The position numbers and the translations under genes are program-made. From NCBI GenBank assembly GCA_030665705.1, contig DAOUZG010000098.1:1-7049 (forward strand): a DNA stretch of 7,049 nucleotides. The letters are read 5' to 3'. This document shows, piece by piece, positions 5,135-7,049 of this stretch (positions are counted from its first letter, which is position 1; every line of letters starts with the position of its first letter). The notes below the pieces were generated by a model. It was not told the DNA's origin. It did no database searches and saw only the letters and a program-made list of their open reading frames with translations. Source of the stretch: Deltaproteobacteria bacterium (GTDB taxonomy: Bacteria; Myxococcota_A; UBA9160; SZUA-336).

Positions 5135-6086
5135 GCAGAAAGAGAAGTCCGATCCCGGCGTTGAATACGACGAAGAAGGTGTGCATCACCAGGGCGAAGG
5201 CGCTCACCTCCGGGTAGTCCGGAAACAGAACGACCCAGAGCGCATACGCCCCCGCGTGAAAGGGTAGGGGCAGCGCCGCCGCGAGAAAGATGACCGGCAG
5301 GAACGCGAGTAGCTGACCGAAGCTCACGTCCACGTGAAAGAGCCGAAGCGCCACGGTGTAGACAGCGACTGCCGCGATCAGGTTCGGGGCCTTGAGCAAC
5401 ACCACTGCGCCGTACTGCCACGGCGCGGCCCTCTTGAAGGCGTGCAGGATCTCTCGCTCCCTGAGCCCGAATCGAGGCAACAGGCGGCCCGAGAAGTAGA
5501 GAAGGTGAATCACCAGGTAGCAGGCCGCTCCGATGTAGATCGCCGGGAAGATGCGGTCGAGGGGGAGCTGGGTAGAGGCTCGTTGGACGAGTTCGAACTG
5601 CGTTGCCACACCGATGGAGGAGAAGATGAGGAGGTGGTAGACCTCGACAAACGCGATGAAGATCATGCTCGAGCCGACCTGCCAGCCCGGGACGCGGTCC
5701 CGTCGATAGAGGTAGAGCGCCATGGCGCCCTTTCCGACCTGCTCGTTCAGTAGCGCCAGGATGTAGGTGCTGGCGCGGACGGGGAGGATGTCGAGATAAC
5801 GGACCTTCGCGTTGAACCAGTTGATCACGCAGCAAACGACGAAGGAGTCGACGAGAAAGAAGAACACCGAGTAGGGGATCATGACGGCAAGCCAGGGGAG
5901 CCAGCTCGCCTCACCGAAAAAGTGCGTCAGGTACGCGATGACTCCGATCCCCTCGCGCGCCGCCGCCCCTGCGATCTTCGCGTAGGCGATGTAGAAGCAC
6001 CCGGCTGAAAGCAGCCACGGGATCCCCCGAACCCAGAGCGGACCGGATCGGCGTCGGGCAGGTGCGACGGGCTCGTCCACTTGCAT
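5058..6086 (-). CDS. Polytopic inner-membrane protein, possibly flippase-like (UPF0104/LPG-synthase-TM type)
   Basis: This is a 342-residue protein with roughly seven or eight hydrophobic spans: about 18-38, 62-90, 104-118 (short, possibly re-entrant), 137-162, 181-199, 225-249, 256-278 and 293-317. The stretch LLNEQVGKGAMALYLYRR (112-129) followed by a hydrophobic helix containing an acidic residue recalls the conserved region of UPF0104/lysylphosphatidylglycerol-synthase membrane domains, and the length suits that family. The likeness is weak, so I do not claim a function. Residues 318-342 form a hydrophilic Pro/Gly/Ser/Thr-rich tail encoded entirely in the overlap with the opposing gene. 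I chose ATG 6086 over the upstream in-frame ATG at 6110. It forms a TGATG junction with the epimerase stop and has GGAGG 4 bases before it, whereas 6110 has no such site. It is probably co-transcribed and coupled with the epimerase gene. Confidence 0.85.
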   Translation of the reverse strand: MQVDEPVAPARRRSGPLWVRGIPWLLSAGCFYIAYAKIAGAAAREGIGVIAYLTHFFGEASWLPWLAVMIPYSVFFFLVDSFVVCCVINWFNAKVRYLDILPVRASTYILALLNEQVGKGAMALYLYRRDRVPGWQVGSSMIFIAFVEVYHLLIFSSIGVATQFELVQRASTQLPLDRIFPAIYIGAACYLVIHLLYFSGRLLPRFGLREREILHAFKRAAPWQYGAVVLLKAPNLIAAVAVYTVALRLFHVDVSFGQLLAFLPVIFLAAALPLPFHAGAYALWVVLFPDYPEVSAFALVMHTFFVVFNAGIGLLFLPRANRELFGESGTGRAPAPPSTTGS

Positions 6087-7006
6087 CACTCCTCCGGAAG
6101 AAGAAGGCATCGCCTGAGCGTCACCTCGAGCGAGGTCAGAGAGATCCCGAGCTCCTGGGCGGACGCATCGGCATCGACCGTCGTGTTAGTCAGTAGCACC
6201 TCGAGCGCATCCGGCGAGAGCCCCGGGCCCCCGAAGCGTGTCCGCAAAGCGAGGAAGAGCCTGACCGGAGCCGGCGGAACCGGCCAGATCCGGAGGCGTT
6301 CACCACGGAGACGGGCGGCCCGTTCGACCAGGTCGCGATACCGGAGCCGCTCGCGGCCTCCCACGTCGAGAGGCCTTTCGGGCGCAACCTCGGGAACGAG
6401 AGCCGCGCGGAGCACGCCGTGGGCGAGATCGGCGACGTCCATCGGCTGGTGCCAGGTCTGTCCCCCGGAGAGGAGCCAGGCGGTCCCGGATGAAGTCTCG
6501 CGCAGGAGTGCGCGTGCCCCCTCGGTGTGGGGACCCAGCAGCAGAGGGGCACGGAGGATCGCAAACGGCAGACCGGACGCAGCCACCATCTGCTCGGCCT
6601 CTCCCTTTGTTCGGAAGTAGCGGTTGCGGGATGCGGCGTCGGCCCCGTACGCGCTCACGAGGACGAGCTTACGCACGCCGGCAGCCCGCGCCGCGCCGAT
6701 GGCAACCTCCGTTGTCTTGACGTTTGCCGATTCGTAAGTGGCGCCAGGTCGCTCGACGAGGACGCCCGGGAGATGGACCAGCGTCGTGGCCCCTTCACAG
6801 GCCTTCTCGAGACCCTGCGGCTCCTCGTAGGAAATTCGTACGACGGCGCCCTGCTCGGGAGGAAGGGTGGGGAGCTGCGCGGCAGCGCGCTCCGAACGAA
6901 CGGCGGCCACGATCTCGACCCCCGGCTCGGGTCGGTCGAGAGTCCGTGCCACGATCTCCCGGCCGAGCGCCCCGTTCGCCCCGGTTACAACGAGCCGTTC
7001 TCGCAC
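6086..7006 (-). CDS. Atypical short-chain dehydrogenase / NAD(P)-dependent epimerase-like protein
   Basis: This 306-residue Rossmann-fold protein begins straight at the nucleotide-binding strand, with GANGALG at 9-15 (G9, G12, G15). Catalytic-type residues of extended and atypical SDRs are present: S118 (VSAYGA) and Y130-x3-K134 (YFRTK), followed by LRAPLLLGPH (151-160). HQPMDVADLAHGV (186-198) and LDVGG (213-217) are the typical substrate-domain strands. The C-terminal pattern ending in LGI and a short Arg-rich helix recalls NDUFA9-like / SDR_a5 proteins, in which the fold often serves as an NAD(P)H-binding or assembly protein, more than it recalls nucleotide-sugar epimerases; the substrate is unknown. 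The start is GTG (7006-7004), placed right before the first beta strand. There is no good Shine-Dalgarno site, but TAGGCT lies 8 bases upstream. Its stop overlaps the membrane-protein start by one base (TGATG). Confidence 0.88.
   Translation of the reverse strand: MRERLVVTGANGALGREIVARTLDRPEPGVEIVAAVRSERAAAQLPTLPPEQGAVVRISYEEPQGLEKACEGATTLVHLPGVLVERPGATYESANVKTTEVAIGAARAAGVRKLVLVSAYGADAASRNRYFRTKGEAEQMVAASGLPFAILRAPLLLGPHTEGARALLRETSSGTAWLLSGGQTWHQPMDVADLAHGVLRAALVPEVAPERPLDVGGRERLRYRDLVERAARLRGERLRIWPVPPAPVRLFLALRTRFGGPGLSPDALEVLLTNTTVDADASAQELGISLTSLEVTLRRCLLLPEE
6089..6095 (-). promoter_or_regulatory. Shine-Dalgarno site inside the epimerase gene's last codons
   Basis: On the minus strand this reads GGAGGAG; its GGAGG part (6095-6091) lies 4 bases before the membrane-protein ATG at 6086. 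The same bases encode the final Glu-Glu of the epimerase. It decides the start of the downstream gene. Confidence 0.6.
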
Positions 7007-7014
7007 GGGGCGAC

Positions 7015-7020
7015 AGCCTA
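7015..7020 (-). promoter_or_regulatory. -10-like hexamer directly upstream of the epimerase gene
   Basis: On the minus strand this reads TAGGCT (TANNNT), ending 8 bases before the GTG at 7006, the same geometry as at proS and the lipoprotein gene. No -35 match is seen at normal spacing before the window ends. An alternative reading is a weak ribosome site (TAGG) at 10 bases. Confidence 0.25.
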
Positions 7021-7049
7021 GCAGACGCGGGGGTTCAGGCCCGCCGTCG

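Noticed and set aside
6087..6110. Upstream ATG (6110) for the membrane protein
   Set aside because: It would add eight residues and lengthen the overlap, and has no ribosome site, while ATG 6086 has GGAGG and a TGATG junction.
1..7049. tRNA, rRNA, CRISPR arrays, insertion sequences, attachment sites or phage genes
   Set aside because: I looked for cloverleaf-like blocks, regularly spaced repeats, terminal inverted repeats and transposase or integrase motifs and saw none by eye.

Overview
The window is a compact, G+C-rich (about two thirds by eye) bacterial chromosome segment with eight protein genes, almost no spacing between them, and no RNA gene, mobile element or CRISPR array that I can see. 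A BamE-fold lipoprotein with a clear lipobox points to a diderm (Gram-negative-type) host. The G+C content, the branched-chain acyl-CoA dehydrogenase and the mix of genes would suit Acidobacteriota, Gemmatimonadota, Myxococcota or a related soil or sediment phylum, but the sequence alone does not settle this.

Layout. Bases 1-293 (minus) hold the N-terminal part of a ribonuclease D that runs off the left edge. Bases 472-786 (minus) encode a small SmpA/OmlA/BamE-like lipoprotein. A 76-base divergent intergenic region separates it from a plus-strand run of four genes whose ends overlap: prolyl-tRNA synthetase proS (863-2566), short/branched-chain acyl-CoA dehydrogenase (2563-3714), stand-alone 5'-3' exonuclease (3711-4595) and CDP-alcohol phosphatidyltransferase (4583-5134). 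Facing them on the minus strand is a two-gene unit: an atypical short-chain dehydrogenase/epimerase (6086-7006), then a polytopic membrane protein (5058-6086) joined to it by a TGATG junction. The two units collide tail to tail with 77 bases of coding overlap.

How the genes work together. The plus-strand operon looks translationally coupled (two ATGA junctions and one 13-base overlap), but its products act in different processes: translation, acyl-CoA oxidation, DNA repair/replication and phospholipid head-group chemistry. It is therefore probably an expression unit and not a pathway. The membrane protein, weakly like flippase-type UPF0104/LPG-synthase-TM proteins, the epimerase-like protein and the CDP-alcohol transferase could all touch lipid or envelope chemistry, but that link is inference only.

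The most interesting regulatory pattern is that three unit-leading genes (lipoprotein, proS and epimerase) have no convincing Shine-Dalgarno sequence but carry a TANNNT -10-like hexamer 6-9 bases before the start codon, which suggests leaderless transcripts. Internal genes and RNase D mostly do have Shine-Dalgarno-like sites. I found no clear evidence of a novel defence or mobile system; this is mostly ordinary core genome.
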